A DNA stretch of 64,000 nucleotides from Bombella pollinis (GTDB taxonomy: Bacteria; Pseudomonadota; Alphaproteobacteria; Acetobacterales; Acetobacteraceae): positions 229,841-293,840 of the forward strand of contig NZ_JANIDX010000002.1 of the NCBI RefSeq assembly GCF_026385485.1. Reading direction: 5' to 3'. The notes under the pieces are model-generated. The model was not told the DNA's origin. It saw nothing but the letters and a program-made list of their open reading frames with translations, and did no database searches. The translations under genes and the position numbers were made by a program. Within the stretch, counting starts at the first letter, position 1, and every line of letters starts with the position of its first letter. Shown one piece after another: positions 46,323 to 55,723 of the stretch.

Positions 46323-47432
46323 TTAAGCGCGGGCGCGCAATGCTTTGAGAACAGCCGCACCCATCTCCTCAGTCCCCACGGGGGTATCGCCCGCCGCCGC
46401 AATATCTGCCGTCCGTAACCCAGAGGCCAGAACATCAGACACGGCTTGCTCAATCAACGCAGCATCCTCACCACGCTCCAGCGAATAACGCAGTAACATC
46501 GCTAAGGAGAGGATTTGCGCAAGCGGGTTCGCAATGCCCTTGCCCGCAATATCGGGTGCACTCCCATGAATGGGCTCATATAAAGCCGCGCGTTTATCAC
46601 TCCCGACCGGTGTGCCTAATGTGGCAGAAGGCAACATGCCTAAAGAGCCCGTCAACATCGAGGCGAGGTCAGATAATAAATCCCCAAAGAGATTCCCCGT
46701 AACCATCACATCAAATTGCCGTGGGTCCCGCACGAGCTGCATCGCACAATTATCAGCTAACATGTGGGTCAGCGTGACATCGCTATATTCACGTTTATGT
46801 AGGTCCGTCACAACCTCACGCCAGAGCAGACCGCTCTCCATGACATTGCCCTTCTCTACCGAGCAAACACGACCACTCCGCAAACGAGCGAGGTCAAACG
46901 CTACACGGGCCACACGCTCAATCTCGGCTGTGGTGTAAACTTCGGTATTAATCCCGCGCTTTGTGCCATCGGGGAGGGTCTCAATACCGCGCGGCTCGCC
47001 AAAATACACACCGCCGACCGTCTCACGCACAATCATCAAATCCAACCCACGCACCACATCCGGCTTTAACGCAGATGCCGATAATAACGGGTCGAACAAT
47101 TTGGCAGGACGTAAGTTTGCGTAAAGATTCAAATCCTTACGCAAGCGCAGAATAGCTACCTCTGGCCGGCGGTCAAAGGGGACATCTTTCCATGCTGGGT
47201 CCCCTACCGAGCCAAATAAAACAGCATCGGCCACTTTTGCTTTGGCAATCACCTCATCGCGGATGGGTACATCATATTTAGCCAGAGACGCCCCACCGAC
47301 AAGGTCCTCCGACAAGTCAACATTAAGCCCGCGCTCGGCCTTCAACCAATCAATAATCTTGACCGCCTGAGCCATAATTTCTGGCCCGATGCCATCACCG
47401 GGCAGCAAAAGGATTTTATGTGAGGCACTCAT
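46323..47432 (-). CDS. leuB: 3-isopropylmalate dehydrogenase LeuB
   Basis: LeuB oxidatively decarboxylates 3-isopropylmalate to 2-ketoisocaproate with NAD+. It has LLPGDGIGPEIM at the N terminus, VRETVGGVYFGEPRG, the YTTAEIERVARVAF region, NLFGDLLSDLASML with the metal-binding Asp residues, and EPIHGSAPDIAGKGIANPLA. Length is 369 residues. Its start overlaps the leuD stop by 4 bases. Confidence 0.96.
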   Translation of the reverse strand: MSASHKILLLPGDGIGPEIMAQAVKIIDWLKAERGLNVDLSEDLVGGASLAKYDVPIRDEVIAKAKVADAVLFGSVGDPAWKDVPFDRRPEVAILRLRKDLNLYANLRPAKLFDPLLSASALKPDVVRGLDLMIVRETVGGVYFGEPRGIETLPDGTKRGINTEVYTTAEIERVARVAFDLARLRSGRVCSVEKGNVMESGLLWREVVTDLHKREYSDVTLTHMLADNCAMQLVRDPRQFDVMVTGNLFGDLLSDLASMLTGSLGMLPSATLGTPVGSDKRAALYEPIHGSAPDIAGKGIANPLAQILSLAMLLRYSLERGEDAALIEQAVSDVLASGLRTADIAAAGDTPVGTEEMGAAVLKALRARA

Positions 47433-48091
47433 ACTGTTTCTCCTTTTGCGCCAATGACGCTTTGCGGGCGGCTAGCTTGCTTCGTTGAAGGCACCCACGC
47501 GCGTGAAGGCCGGGCCTCAAAAGCGCGGATGGCCTCCTCATGAGTCTTCAGCGTTTGAGCCACATCATCCAGCCCTTCTAAAAGAACCTGACGGCGGAAC
47601 GGGTCCATCTCAAACGTCACGACCTCACCATCAGGGCGATGAATCTCTTGCTTTTCCAAATCAACGGTTAAGCGCGCATTTTCACCATGGCTCGCATCCT
47701 CCATCAGAGCGAGGCATTGCTCACGCGGCAGGCGAATGGGCAAAATGCCATTCTTAAAGCAGTTATTATAGAAAATATCGGCAAAGCTAGGCGCGATAAC
47801 GCAACGAATACCGAAATCCAACAACGCCCAAGGGGCATGCTCGCGCGAAGAACCACAGCCCAGATTATCTAGCGTGATGAGAATACCAGCCTTACGATAG
47901 GCTGGTTTATTCAGCACGAAATCCGGGTTTTCCTTCCCCTGCGCATCATAACGTTGCCCGGCGAAAAGATGCTTACCCAACCCCGTGCGATGAATGGTTT
48001 TAAGAAAACGAGCGGGGATGATTTGGTCCGTATCCACATTCTCTTGTGGGAGAGCCGCTGCAACGCTGGTTAAACGTGTAAACTTTTCCAT
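47429..48091 (-). CDS. leuD: 3-isopropylmalate dehydratase small subunit LeuD
   Basis: LeuD is the swivelling-domain subunit of the isopropylmalate isomerase. It shows VDTDQIIPARFLKTIHRTG and GCGSSREHAPWALLDFGIRC, both diagnostic, and a normal N-terminal ~200 residues, with a short basic C-terminal tail. Length is 220 residues. It follows leuC by 2 bases and overlaps leuB. Confidence 0.96.
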   Translation of the reverse strand: MEKFTRLTSVAAALPQENVDTDQIIPARFLKTIHRTGLGKHLFAGQRYDAQGKENPDFVLNKPAYRKAGILITLDNLGCGSSREHAPWALLDFGIRCVIAPSFADIFYNNCFKNGILPIRLPREQCLALMEDASHGENARLTVDLEKQEIHRPDGEVVTFEMDPFRRQVLLEGLDDVAQTLKTHEEAIRAFEARPSRAWVPSTKQASRPQSVIGAKGETV

Positions 48092-48093
48092 GA

Positions 48094-49536
48094 TTAAGCG
48101 GCTCCTTCTGCCAATTCAGGCTTTAACAAATCACGCGCATCACAGAGCGTCCCTGTCACAGCCGCCGCAGCGGCCATAGTGGGAGAGCAAAGATGCGTCC
48201 GCCCATCCGGGCCTTGCCGTCCCTCAAAATTACGGTTGGAGGTGGATGCAGAACGCTGCCCCGCACTGAGCTTATCGGGGTTCATACCCAAGCACATAGA
48301 GCAGCCCGCTTCGCGCCATTCAAACCCGGCTTCACGGAAGATTTTGTCCAGCCCTTCTTGCTCCGCAGCATAGCGCACAAGGCCAGAGCCCGGCACGACC
48401 ATCGCGCGCACACCCTCGGCCACCTTACGCCCCTTGAGGACTGCCGCAGCGGCGCGAAGGTCCTCAATACGGCTATTCGTACAAGAGCCAATAAAGACGA
48501 CATCCACCGGTGTGCCGGCAATTTTCTGCCCTGCTTCTAGCCCCATATAGGCCAGCGTGCGGCGGATACGCTCGGCCTTGGCTGGGTCGGCAAACTCCTC
48601 AGGGCGGGGCACGGTGCCTGTAATGGGCAGGACATCTTCCGGGCTTGTCCCCCATGTGACAGACGGCGTAATTGCCGCGGCATCCAACACCACTTCTTCA
48701 TCAAAATGCGCGCCATCATCGGTGGCTAACGTCTTCCAATAAGCCACGGCTTGCTCGAAAGCCTCACCCTGCGGGGCAAAAGGACGACCCTTTACATACG
48801 CAAAGGTCGTTTCATCCGGTGCGACCATGCCCGCGCGCGCTCCGGCCTCGATAGACATATTACACAGCGTCATGCGCCCAGCCATATCCAGATTACGGAT
48901 GGCAGAGCCTGCAAACTCAATCACATGGCCTGTCCCACCAGCTGTGCCGATACGGCCAATGATGCTGAGCATGATGTCCTTTGCCGTCACGCCCGGTGCG
49001 ACATCACCCTCAACCCGCACACGCATATTCTTGCTACGCTTCTGAAGCAGCGTCTGGGTTGCCAATACATGCTCGACTTCAGACGTACCAATACCAAAAG
49101 CCAAAGAGCCAAAAGCCCCATGGGTGGAGGTATGGCTATCCCCGCACACAATCGTCATGCCGGGGAGGGAAACGCCTTGCTCTGGCCCAACCACATGCAC
49201 AATGCCCTGCTGGCGGGACCGTAAAGGAAAATATGGAACGCCAAACTCTTTAACATTCGCCTCCAATGTTTCAATTTGAAGGCGGCTCTGTGGGTCTTCC
49301 ACCGGTTGGGAGCGGTCAGAGGTTGGAACATTATGGTCTGCCACAGCCATTGTGGCATCAGGACGCCGTACTGGGCGGCCCGCAGCCCGCAAACTCTCAA
49401 AAGCCTGCGGGCTGGTCACCTCATGGAGGAGGTGCCGGTCGATGTAGAGAAGGCTTGTTCCGTCATCAAGGGTTTTCACCACATGATCATCCCAGATCTT
49501 ATCGTATAAAGTTCTAGGGGTTTCCGGATGTTGCAT
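48094..49536 (-). CDS. leuC: 3-isopropylmalate dehydratase large subunit LeuC
   Basis: LeuC carries the [4Fe-4S] cluster of isopropylmalate isomerase. The cluster cysteines are in FIGSCTNSRIEDL and in CSMCLGMNPDKL; GDSHTSTHGAFGSLAFGIGTSEV is also characteristic. A typical 480 residues. It lies 33 bp downstream of rplS, an order often found in alphaproteobacteria. No leucine-rich leader peptide is visible in that gap, so regulation is not by a local attenuator there. Confidence 0.96.
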   Translation of the reverse strand: MQHPETPRTLYDKIWDDHVVKTLDDGTSLLYIDRHLLHEVTSPQAFESLRAAGRPVRRPDATMAVADHNVPTSDRSQPVEDPQSRLQIETLEANVKEFGVPYFPLRSRQQGIVHVVGPEQGVSLPGMTIVCGDSHTSTHGAFGSLAFGIGTSEVEHVLATQTLLQKRSKNMRVRVEGDVAPGVTAKDIMLSIIGRIGTAGGTGHVIEFAGSAIRNLDMAGRMTLCNMSIEAGARAGMVAPDETTFAYVKGRPFAPQGEAFEQAVAYWKTLATDDGAHFDEEVVLDAAAITPSVTWGTSPEDVLPITGTVPRPEEFADPAKAERIRRTLAYMGLEAGQKIAGTPVDVVFIGSCTNSRIEDLRAAAAVLKGRKVAEGVRAMVVPGSGLVRYAAEQEGLDKIFREAGFEWREAGCSMCLGMNPDKLSAGQRSASTSNRNFEGRQGPDGRTHLCSPTMAAAAAVTGTLCDARDLLKPELAEGAA

Positions 49537-49569
49537 TCTCTCTCATCTCCTTTAATGAGAGCTGAAGAA

Positions 49570-49953
49570 TCAGCCCTCCTGCTTCACATCGCGTGGACGC
49601 TCGGCAATACGAGCGGACTTACCAGAGCGACCGCGCAGATAATATAGCTTCGCACGGCGCACCTTACCACGGCGCACTACTGTAATATCAGCAATCGCAG
49701 GGGAGAAAAGAGGAAAAACACGCTCCACCCCCTCACCATTGGAGACTTTACGCACCGTAAAGCTGCTGCCAAGGCCACGGTTAGAGCGGGCAATCACGAC
49801 CCCCTCAAACACCTGAACACGTTCGCGTGTGCCTTCCACAACGCGCACACCAACGCGCACTGTATCCCCTGCGGCGAACTCTGGTACGCTACGGATAGCA
49901 GCGAGACGCTCCATTTCGCGCGCCTCATATTGCTGAATGATGTTCATACTCAA
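49570..49953 (-). CDS. rplS: 50S ribosomal protein L19
   Basis: L19 lies at the interface of the two ribosomal subunits. The 127-residue protein shows FAAGDTVRVGVRVVEGTRER, VFEGVVIARSNRGLGSSFTV, VERVFPLFSP and the basic RGKVRRAKLYYLRGR, all standard. It follows trmD in the conserved rpsP-rimM-trmD-rplS order. Confidence 0.97.
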   Translation of the reverse strand: MSMNIIQQYEAREMERLAAIRSVPEFAAGDTVRVGVRVVEGTRERVQVFEGVVIARSNRGLGSSFTVRKVSNGEGVERVFPLFSPAIADITVVRRGKVRRAKLYYLRGRSGKSARIAERPRDVKQEG

Positions 49954-49971
49954 ACTCCTGCAAAAACAAAC

Positions 49972-50676
49972 TCAATCGTACTGAAAGCGTTCATACACAG
50001 CCCAGAGGTCTGGGCGGCGCGTCCGCGTTACAGCAATGGATTTCTCATCACGCCAACGGGCGATCTCCCCATGATTGCCAGATAGCAGAACCGGAGGAAC
50101 CTCGCGCCCCTCCCAACATGCAGGCCGTGTATATTGGGGATATTCCAACAATCCAGCAGAGAAGCTTTCTTCCTCCCCACTTAATGCGGACCCCATCACA
50201 CCCGGCAGAAGCCTCACACAACCATCCAAAAGGGCTAACGCTGGGATTTCTCCCCCTGAAAGGACAAAATCCCCCATGCAGACTTGCTCGACTGCATGTT
50301 TCTCCAGCACGCGCTCATCCACCCCTTCGAACCGTCCACAAAGAATGATAACCCCATCCCCCTGAACGTAACGTGCAATATCCTTCTGCCCTAGGCGATG
50401 CCCACGCGGTGTTGGATAAATCACCGGGCGGTTATCGCCTACCTGCTTTACACTGGTTAGGGCGTCATCCAGCACATCAGGCCGCATAACCATCCCTGCT
50501 CCCCCGCCAAAAGGCGCGTCATCCAAAGCTTTATGCACCCCCCGCCCAAAGGGGCGAAGGTCGTGCGTATGGCACGCCCATAAAGCTCGCTCTAACGCAC
50601 GGCCTGCTAAAGAACAGCCTAGCGGGCCGGGGAACATCTCCGGGAAAAGGGTTAAGATATCAGCCTGCCATGTCAT
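49972..50676 (-). CDS. trmD: tRNA (guanine-37-N1)-methyltransferase TrmD
   Basis: TrmD methylates G37 next to the anticodon to prevent frameshifting. This knotted SPOUT enzyme shows LTLFPEMFPGPLGCSL, PFGGGAGMVM, IYPTPRGHRLGQKD, LCGRFEGVDERV and DFVLSGGEIPALALLDG, the standard set. Length is 234 residues. It overlaps rimM by 4 bases. Confidence 0.97.
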   Translation of the reverse strand: MTWQADILTLFPEMFPGPLGCSLAGRALERALWACHTHDLRPFGRGVHKALDDAPFGGGAGMVMRPDVLDDALTSVKQVGDNRPVIYPTPRGHRLGQKDIARYVQGDGVIILCGRFEGVDERVLEKHAVEQVCMGDFVLSGGEIPALALLDGCVRLLPGVMGSALSGEEESFSAGLLEYPQYTRPACWEGREVPPVLLSGNHGEIARWRDEKSIAVTRTRRPDLWAVYERFQYD

Positions 50677-51215
50677 GAGCGGACTTCTACCTCACCAGCT
50701 AAATCCCCTTCTACCTCCACAGCCTCCGGCGGAACGATCACAAGGCGTTTTGCCTTTATGTCTAGCTCCGGCACGCACGCCATGGTGAAAGGAATCAACT
50801 GCCCTGTTTCCAGCTCTAAGCTTGTACCTGCCCCATAATCATGGACATTCACAACACGCCCAACTGCTTCCCCAGAGGTTAGAGAGGCCTCCATACCGAT
50901 GAGATCAATATGATAGAACTCATCCTCATCTGCCTCTGGCAATGCCTCACGCGCTGCATAGAGCTTACGATTCACCAGCTTTTCTGCCGCTGTACGGTCC
51001 GGTAATGGCTGGCCATCCTGCCCTAGAATGGCCGCTATGCCCGGTGCCTTCCAGCGTATATGCCACATAGCCCCTGTCTCATCATGCAGAGGGCCAAGTG
51101 CCTCCACAGTTTCGGGATGCTCTGTGGCAGGATGCAGGCGCACAAGGCCCCTTACACCATGCGGGCGGCCAATTGTGGCCACCAAAACATCCTGATGTGA
51201 CGAAGATTGTGACAA
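50673..51215 (-). CDS. rimM: Ribosome maturation factor RimM
   Basis: RimM helps assemble the 30S head and binds S19. It has the N-terminal VATIGRPHGVRGLVRLHP of the RimM domain and a C-terminal PRC barrel beginning with EFYHIDLIGMEA. The final LIPFTMACVPELDIKAKRLV matches the family. Length is 180 residues, with an acidic tail. It lies between rpsP and trmD. Confidence 0.94.
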   Translation of the reverse strand: MSQSSSHQDVLVATIGRPHGVRGLVRLHPATEHPETVEALGPLHDETGAMWHIRWKAPGIAAILGQDGQPLPDRTAAEKLVNRKLYAAREALPEADEDEFYHIDLIGMEASLTSGEAVGRVVNVHDYGAGTSLELETGQLIPFTMACVPELDIKAKRLVIVPPEAVEVEGDLAGEVEVRS

Positions 51216-51237
51216 GAGGAAATCTCCCGCTTAGGCC

Positions 51238-51594
51238 TTACTCGGCCTCGGCTGCCTTAGCGGCCTCAGCAGCGGCAGCAGCACGCTCTTGGGCTTTCTT
51301 CTTCGGTGCAGATTTCTTCGGCTGCTCATGGAAGGTCGGCTTCGGAGCCAACCCTGCATGACCGAGGAAACGTGCCACACGGTCGGTCGCTTGCGCGCCC
51401 TTCTCCAGCCAATGCTTAATGCGCTCGTCATTAAGACGGACACGCTCGGCATGGTCGGAAGGAAGCATCGGGTTATAAGCCCCGACCTTCTCTACAAAAC
51501 GGCCATCACGCGGGCTACGGCTGTCGGCCACCACAATGTGATAGTACGGACGCTTCTTCGCCCCTGCGCGGGATAGACGAATCTTCAGGCTCAT
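51238..51594 (-). CDS. rpsP: 30S ribosomal protein S16
   Basis: S16 supports assembly of the 30S body. The N-terminal 80 residues are standard (MSLKIRLSRAGAKKRPYYHI, then VADSRSPRDGRFVEKVGAYN). The last 35 or so residues form a Lys- and Ala-rich extension, ending in AAEAAKAAEAE, that is common in alphaproteobacteria. It is 23 bp upstream of rimM. Confidence 0.97.
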   Translation of the reverse strand: MSLKIRLSRAGAKKRPYYHIVVADSRSPRDGRFVEKVGAYNPMLPSDHAERVRLNDERIKHWLEKGAQATDRVARFLGHAGLAPKPTFHEQPKKSAPKKKAQERAAAAAEAAKAAEAE

Positions 51595-51647
51595 AATAAC
51601 TCCTGCCTTATCAAAACATTACAAAAAACACACAGCCAAGCAGACAC

Positions 51648-53069
51648 TTAGCCAAAAGGTGGTCGGCCAGCTGGACCGCCCATCCCCTTGAGCATATCAC
51701 CTAGGCCACCAGCACCCCCCATGCCACGCATCAACCCTGCTAAGCCGCCCATTTTACTAAGCCGCTTCATCATCGTGGCCATCTCGCTAAATTGCTTTAA
51801 TAGCCGGTTAACCTCTGGCACGCTCGTCCCAGAGCCAAGAGCGATACGCTTCTTGCGTGACGCCTTGATAATCTCCGGGTTTTTGCGCTCCTGCGCTGTC
51901 ATGGAGGAAATAATCGCCTTGTGCCGGTTGAAGATGGAGGTATCCAAATCCTTCCCCGCGAGCTTATCCTTCAGCTTGCCCATCCCCGGCAACATACCAA
52001 GAATACCAGAGATAGACCCAAGGCGGTTAATTTGATTGATCTGTGAGACGTAATCATTCAGATCAAACTTGCCGGCGAGCATCCGCTTGGCAACACGCTC
52101 ACCTTCTTCCTGATCAAGCTGCTCGGACGCTTTTTCCACCAGCCCGGCGACATCGCCTAAACCGAGGATACGCCCTGCAACACGCTCAGGATGAAACTCT
52201 TCCAGAGCGTCCATCTTCTCACCAGAGCCGGTGAATTTGATGGGCTCCCCTGTTACGGCCTTCATGGAGAGGGCGGCACCACCACGGGCATCACCATCCA
52301 TACGGCTCATAATCACGCCTGTTAGCCCGACCTGCTCCTTAAAGGATTGGGCGGTATTAACGGCATCTTGCCCGGTCATGGCATCTACAACCAGCAGCGT
52401 TTCCACCGGTTTTGCCACGTCACGGACCTGACGGACCTCATCCATCAAAGCTTCATCAATCGCCAGACGCCCTGCGGTATCTAAAATAACGACATCAAAG
52501 CCTTCACGACGGCCAGCCTCTAGCGCGCGGCGGGCAATATCAACCGGCCCTTGCCCCTGCTCTATCGGCAATGAGGTGACTAACCCCTCCGTCCGTCCCC
52601 TCACTTGCTCAGCAATTTGCTGAAGCTGCAACTGCGCGGCGGGACGCTGCACGTCCAAGCTCGCCAGCAGCACCTTTTTACGCTCCCGGCTAGCAAGGCG
52701 CAAAGCCAGCTTACCGGCGGTCGTGGTTTTACCCGCCCCCTGCAAACCAACCAAAAGATACGGAATCGGTGCCGGGGCAGAGAGGTTAAGCGGAACAGCC
52801 CCCGCCCCGCCCAGAGCCTCAATCAACGCATCATTGACAATCTTCGCCACAGCCTGACCGGGGGAAACGCCATCCAGCACCTCACCACCAACAGCGCGCT
52901 CCTTTACCTTGCTGACAAAGCTGCGCACCACAGGCAGGGCGACATCGGCCTCCAGCATGGCCAAGCGAACCTCGCGCATGGCCTCGGTGACGTCACCCTC
53001 CGAAAGCTTCCCCCCACGGGAGAGACCCTCAAAGACCTTCGACATTCTGCCAGAGAGCTGCTCGAACAC
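51648..53069 (-). CDS. ffh: Signal recognition particle protein Ffh
   Basis: Ffh is the GTPase that, with 4.5S RNA, brings inner-membrane proteins to the translocon. The N domain is followed by the G domain, with GLQGAGKTTTAGKLA, DVQRPAA, ILDTAGR and MSRMDGDARGGAAL. The C-terminal M domain has MLPGMGKLKDK and ends in a Met/Gly-rich tail. Length is 473 residues. It is the first gene of this minus-strand run; no 4.5S RNA gene was noticed nearby. Confidence 0.97.
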   Translation of the reverse strand: MFEQLSGRMSKVFEGLSRGGKLSEGDVTEAMREVRLAMLEADVALPVVRSFVSKVKERAVGGEVLDGVSPGQAVAKIVNDALIEALGGAGAVPLNLSAPAPIPYLLVGLQGAGKTTTAGKLALRLASRERKKVLLASLDVQRPAAQLQLQQIAEQVRGRTEGLVTSLPIEQGQGPVDIARRALEAGRREGFDVVILDTAGRLAIDEALMDEVRQVRDVAKPVETLLVVDAMTGQDAVNTAQSFKEQVGLTGVIMSRMDGDARGGAALSMKAVTGEPIKFTGSGEKMDALEEFHPERVAGRILGLGDVAGLVEKASEQLDQEEGERVAKRMLAGKFDLNDYVSQINQINRLGSISGILGMLPGMGKLKDKLAGKDLDTSIFNRHKAIISSMTAQERKNPEIIKASRKKRIALGSGTSVPEVNRLLKQFSEMATMMKRLSKMGGLAGLMRGMGGAGGLGDMLKGMGGPAGRPPFG

Positions 53070-53276
53070 GATCTATCCTTAATTCCATGACAAATGCGCC
53101 ACTGCGCGAACCCTCGCGGAGTGACGTGTCCGTAAACTTTTTATGCCTTTACGACCTCTACCGCCCTCCGTCAAGCATTTCCCACTCTGCCCTACCTTCT
53201 GTTGCCTCTCTTGCAGCAGAAGCGTAGCCTAAGTGGACCTCTTTATATGATGATCGGACTCACAAAGGGTTACAGC

Positions 53277-54047
53277 ATGAATATTCTCATCGTCCTCGCC
53301 CATCCTGAACGCCAATCCCTCAATGGGGCTTTGGTTGATATTGCCGCACGAGAACTCGGCTCCCTCGGCCATGAAGTACGTCTATCCGACCTTTATCGCA
53401 TGGAGTGGAAAGCCACGGTTGATCGTGCTGACTTCCCCCATCAAACAACGGGCGAGCCTTTTAATGTCGCAGCCTCCTCTGCCCAAGCTTATAAGAGTGG
53501 AGAACTGACCGAAGATGTTAAAGAGGAGCAAGAAAAGCTCCTCTGGGCTGATGCGGTTATCTTCCAATTCCCCCTCTGGTGGTTTTCTGCTCCGGCTATT
53601 TTAAAGGGATGGATTGAGCGCGTCTTTTCTGCTGGCTTTGCATATGGCACAGGCAAAAGCTACGGCGATGGAAGCATGAAGGGCAAACGCGCCATGCTCA
53701 GCGTGACAATCGGCGGGACAGAACATGACTACGCCGCCCGCGGCATTTGCGGCCCTATTGAGGACCTCCTCTTCCCGCTCACCCATGGCACGCTCTTTTA
53801 TACGGGCTTTGCTACCTTGCCGTCCTTCCTCGTCTATAACGCCGACCGGCTAGAAGATTATGGCGAAGGCTTCCCAGCTGTTGTTGACCGCTTCCGGGAG
53901 CGTCTCGCCACGTTAGAAACCACGCCGCCTATTGCGTTCCGCTCCGCAGCGAGTGGGGATTACGACCCTAAAACGCGGGAGCTTCGTCCCGGTTTGGAAG
54001 AGGCTCATGCGCATGGCTTTAACCTCCATATCAAAAAGCTATCCTAA
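53277..54047 (+). CDS. NAD(P)H dehydrogenase (quinone)-like flavoprotein
   Basis: A flavodoxin-fold protein of the NQO1/MdaB/KefF superfamily, expected to bind FMN or FAD and reduce quinones with NAD(P)H. It shows ILIVLAHPERQSLNGAL, the WADAVIFQFPLWWFSAPAIL signature, and KGWIERVFSAGFAYG. The open frame extends to 53202, but the ATG at 53277 follows AAAGGG and starts right before the first beta strand. Predicted length is 256 residues. It stands alone between ffh (divergent) and the DUF2130 gene. Confidence 0.87.
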   Translation: MNILIVLAHPERQSLNGALVDIAARELGSLGHEVRLSDLYRMEWKATVDRADFPHQTTGEPFNVAASSAQAYKSGELTEDVKEEQEKLLWADAVIFQFPLWWFSAPAILKGWIERVFSAGFAYGTGKSYGDGSMKGKRAMLSVTIGGTEHDYAARGICGPIEDLLFPLTHGTLFYTGFATLPSFLVYNADRLEDYGEGFPAVVDRFRERLATLETTPPIAFRSAASGDYDPKTRELRPGLEEAHAHGFNLHIKKLS

Positions 54048-54099
54048 TCCCGCTCTAACACGCGTTCTCTAACCCTCTCCCCCTTCTGAAAGCTGCTCC

Positions 54100-55410
54100 A
54101 TGACCGCACATAACATTACTTGCCCGCACTGCCATGAGACGTTCTCGCTTGATAATGCAGGCTATGCTGACATTGTTAAACAAGTGCGCGATAAGGAGTT
54201 CTCCAAGGCCCTGCATGAAAAGTTGGAAGCTGCCGCCCAGGAAGAACGTCTTGTTGCCGAGCGCGCTAAGCTGGCCTCCGAGCGTGAGATGAATCAGGCC
54301 CTTCATGAGCGTGATGCGAAAATACAAGCCCTTAAAAACCAGCTTGAGCGACATGAAGCCGACCAGCAAGCCGCCGCCCGCCTCGCTGAAGCAGAAAAGA
54401 AGGCCCAGCTACAAGAGGCTGTGCAAGCTAAGGAGCGGGAAATCCATGCCCTCCAAGCCAAGCTATCAGCAAGCAAAACAGAGCAAGAGCTTGCTATTAC
54501 GAAGGCGGTGGACGCGATTCAGAAGGAACGTGACACCCTACAAAACACCTTAAGTGAAGCTGAACTCAAAAGCCGCCTCGCCACCACGCAACTAAAAGAG
54601 CGTTACGAGTTGCAGCTAAAGGACCGTGACGACCACATCGAGCGGCTAAAGGACATGAAGGCCCGTCTCTCCACCAAAATGGTTGGGGAAACGTTGGAGC
54701 AGCATTGCGAGGTGGAGTTTAACCGCTCCCGCGCTATGGCCTTCCCGCGCGCGTATTTTGAGAAAGATAATGACGCGCGCTCTGGCAGTAAGGGCGATTA
54801 CATCTTCCGCGATATGGATGAAAGCGGAACGGAAATCCTCTCCATCATGTTTGAAATGAAGAACGAAAATGACAGCACAGCCACCAAAAAGAAGAATGAA
54901 GATTTCCTCAAAGAGTTAGACAAAGACCGCACGGAGAAGAAATGCGAATATGCCGTGCTGGTCTCCCTGCTAGAGCCAGAAAATGAGCTATATAACACAG
55001 GCATTGTGGATGTCTCACATCGCTACCCGAAGATGTACATCATCCGCCCGCAATTCTTCCTCCCCATTATCTCCCTCCTTCGCAATGCGTCCACCAATGC
55101 ACTAACCTATAAGAGAGAGCTAGAACTCACACGCCAGCAAAGCATTGATGTCACCAATTTTGAGGAGAAGCTGGAGACATTTAAAAACGGCTTCTCCCGC
55201 AATTACGACCTCGCCCATAAGCAATTTAACAAAGCGATTGAGGAGATTGATAGATCCATCTCCCACCTTCAGAAAATCAAAGAAAACCTGCTGAGTTCGG
55301 GCAACAACCTCCGCCTTGCCAATGACAAAGCCCAGGACGTCACCATCAAAAAACTTACACGCGGCAATGCAACAATGAAGGCGCAATTTGCGGCTCTGAA
55401 GGGAGAGTGA
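54100..55410 (+). CDS. DUF2130 coiled-coil protein
   Basis: A 436-residue protein of the DUF2130 family, function unknown. The N terminus has a CPHCHETF zinc-ribbon-like half-site. A long coiled coil occupies about residues 28-195, and the conserved domain follows with FPRAYFEKDNDARSGSKGDY, IMFEMKNENDSTATKKKNED and YAVLVSLLEPENELY, which resembles a restriction-endonuclease-like core (E-x-K, then D/E). Whether it cuts nucleic acid is unknown. No membrane segment. Confidence 0.83.
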   Translation: MTAHNITCPHCHETFSLDNAGYADIVKQVRDKEFSKALHEKLEAAAQEERLVAERAKLASEREMNQALHERDAKIQALKNQLERHEADQQAAARLAEAEKKAQLQEAVQAKEREIHALQAKLSASKTEQELAITKAVDAIQKERDTLQNTLSEAELKSRLATTQLKERYELQLKDRDDHIERLKDMKARLSTKMVGETLEQHCEVEFNRSRAMAFPRAYFEKDNDARSGSKGDYIFRDMDESGTEILSIMFEMKNENDSTATKKKNEDFLKELDKDRTEKKCEYAVLVSLLEPENELYNTGIVDVSHRYPKMYIIRPQFFLPIISLLRNASTNALTYKRELELTRQQSIDVTNFEEKLETFKNGFSRNYDLAHKQFNKAIEEIDRSISHLQKIKENLLSSGNNLRLANDKAQDVTIKKLTRGNATMKAQFAALKGE

Positions 55411-55548
55411 TGGGTTTCATGAAGATAGTAGGATATTTCATGCGTTGACCTCTTTCATGGAAGGAGCTATCTTTATTCCATGGTAAAAGAACTGGTGAGT
55501 CGCCCCTCACCAGTTCTATGCCTCCATGCAACAGATACGGAGATTATC
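55411..55548. other. Intergenic stretch with a perfect hairpin
   Basis: Between the DUF2130 gene and a small frame there is a 12-bp perfect inverted repeat, AGAACTGGTGAG with CTCACCAGTTCT, at about 55489-55518 with a six-base loop. It has no T run after it, so it is not a typical terminator. The motif TTTCATG occurs three times before it (about 55415, 55436, 55454). Confidence 0.5.
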
Positions 55549-55704
55549 ATGAAGTATGATGCACCTCACTCTAACATAAAAAACTGGTTACATACCAGTC
55601 TTTTCATACTAACTACCGTTCTCCCTCTTCTCATCAACCACCCCGCGGATGAGAAGCAGATCGATATTTCTGCAGTAATCGCGATATCCATCCAAAAAAT
55701 GTAA
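55549..55704 (+). CDS. Possible small membrane peptide
   Basis: A 51-residue frame with an ATG seven bases after ACGGAG. Residues about 14-29 (LHTSLFILTTVLPLLI) are hydrophobic enough for one membrane span; the rest is polar. It matches nothing I recognise. Its place, right after a strong hairpin and just before a CRISPR relic, means it could be a real small protein or a chance frame within the array leader. Confidence 0.35.
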   Translation: MKYDAPHSNIKNWLHTSLFILTTVLPLLINHPADEKQIDISAVIAISIQKM

Positions 55705-55723
55705 TCACTTTTTAGCCGTTCCT

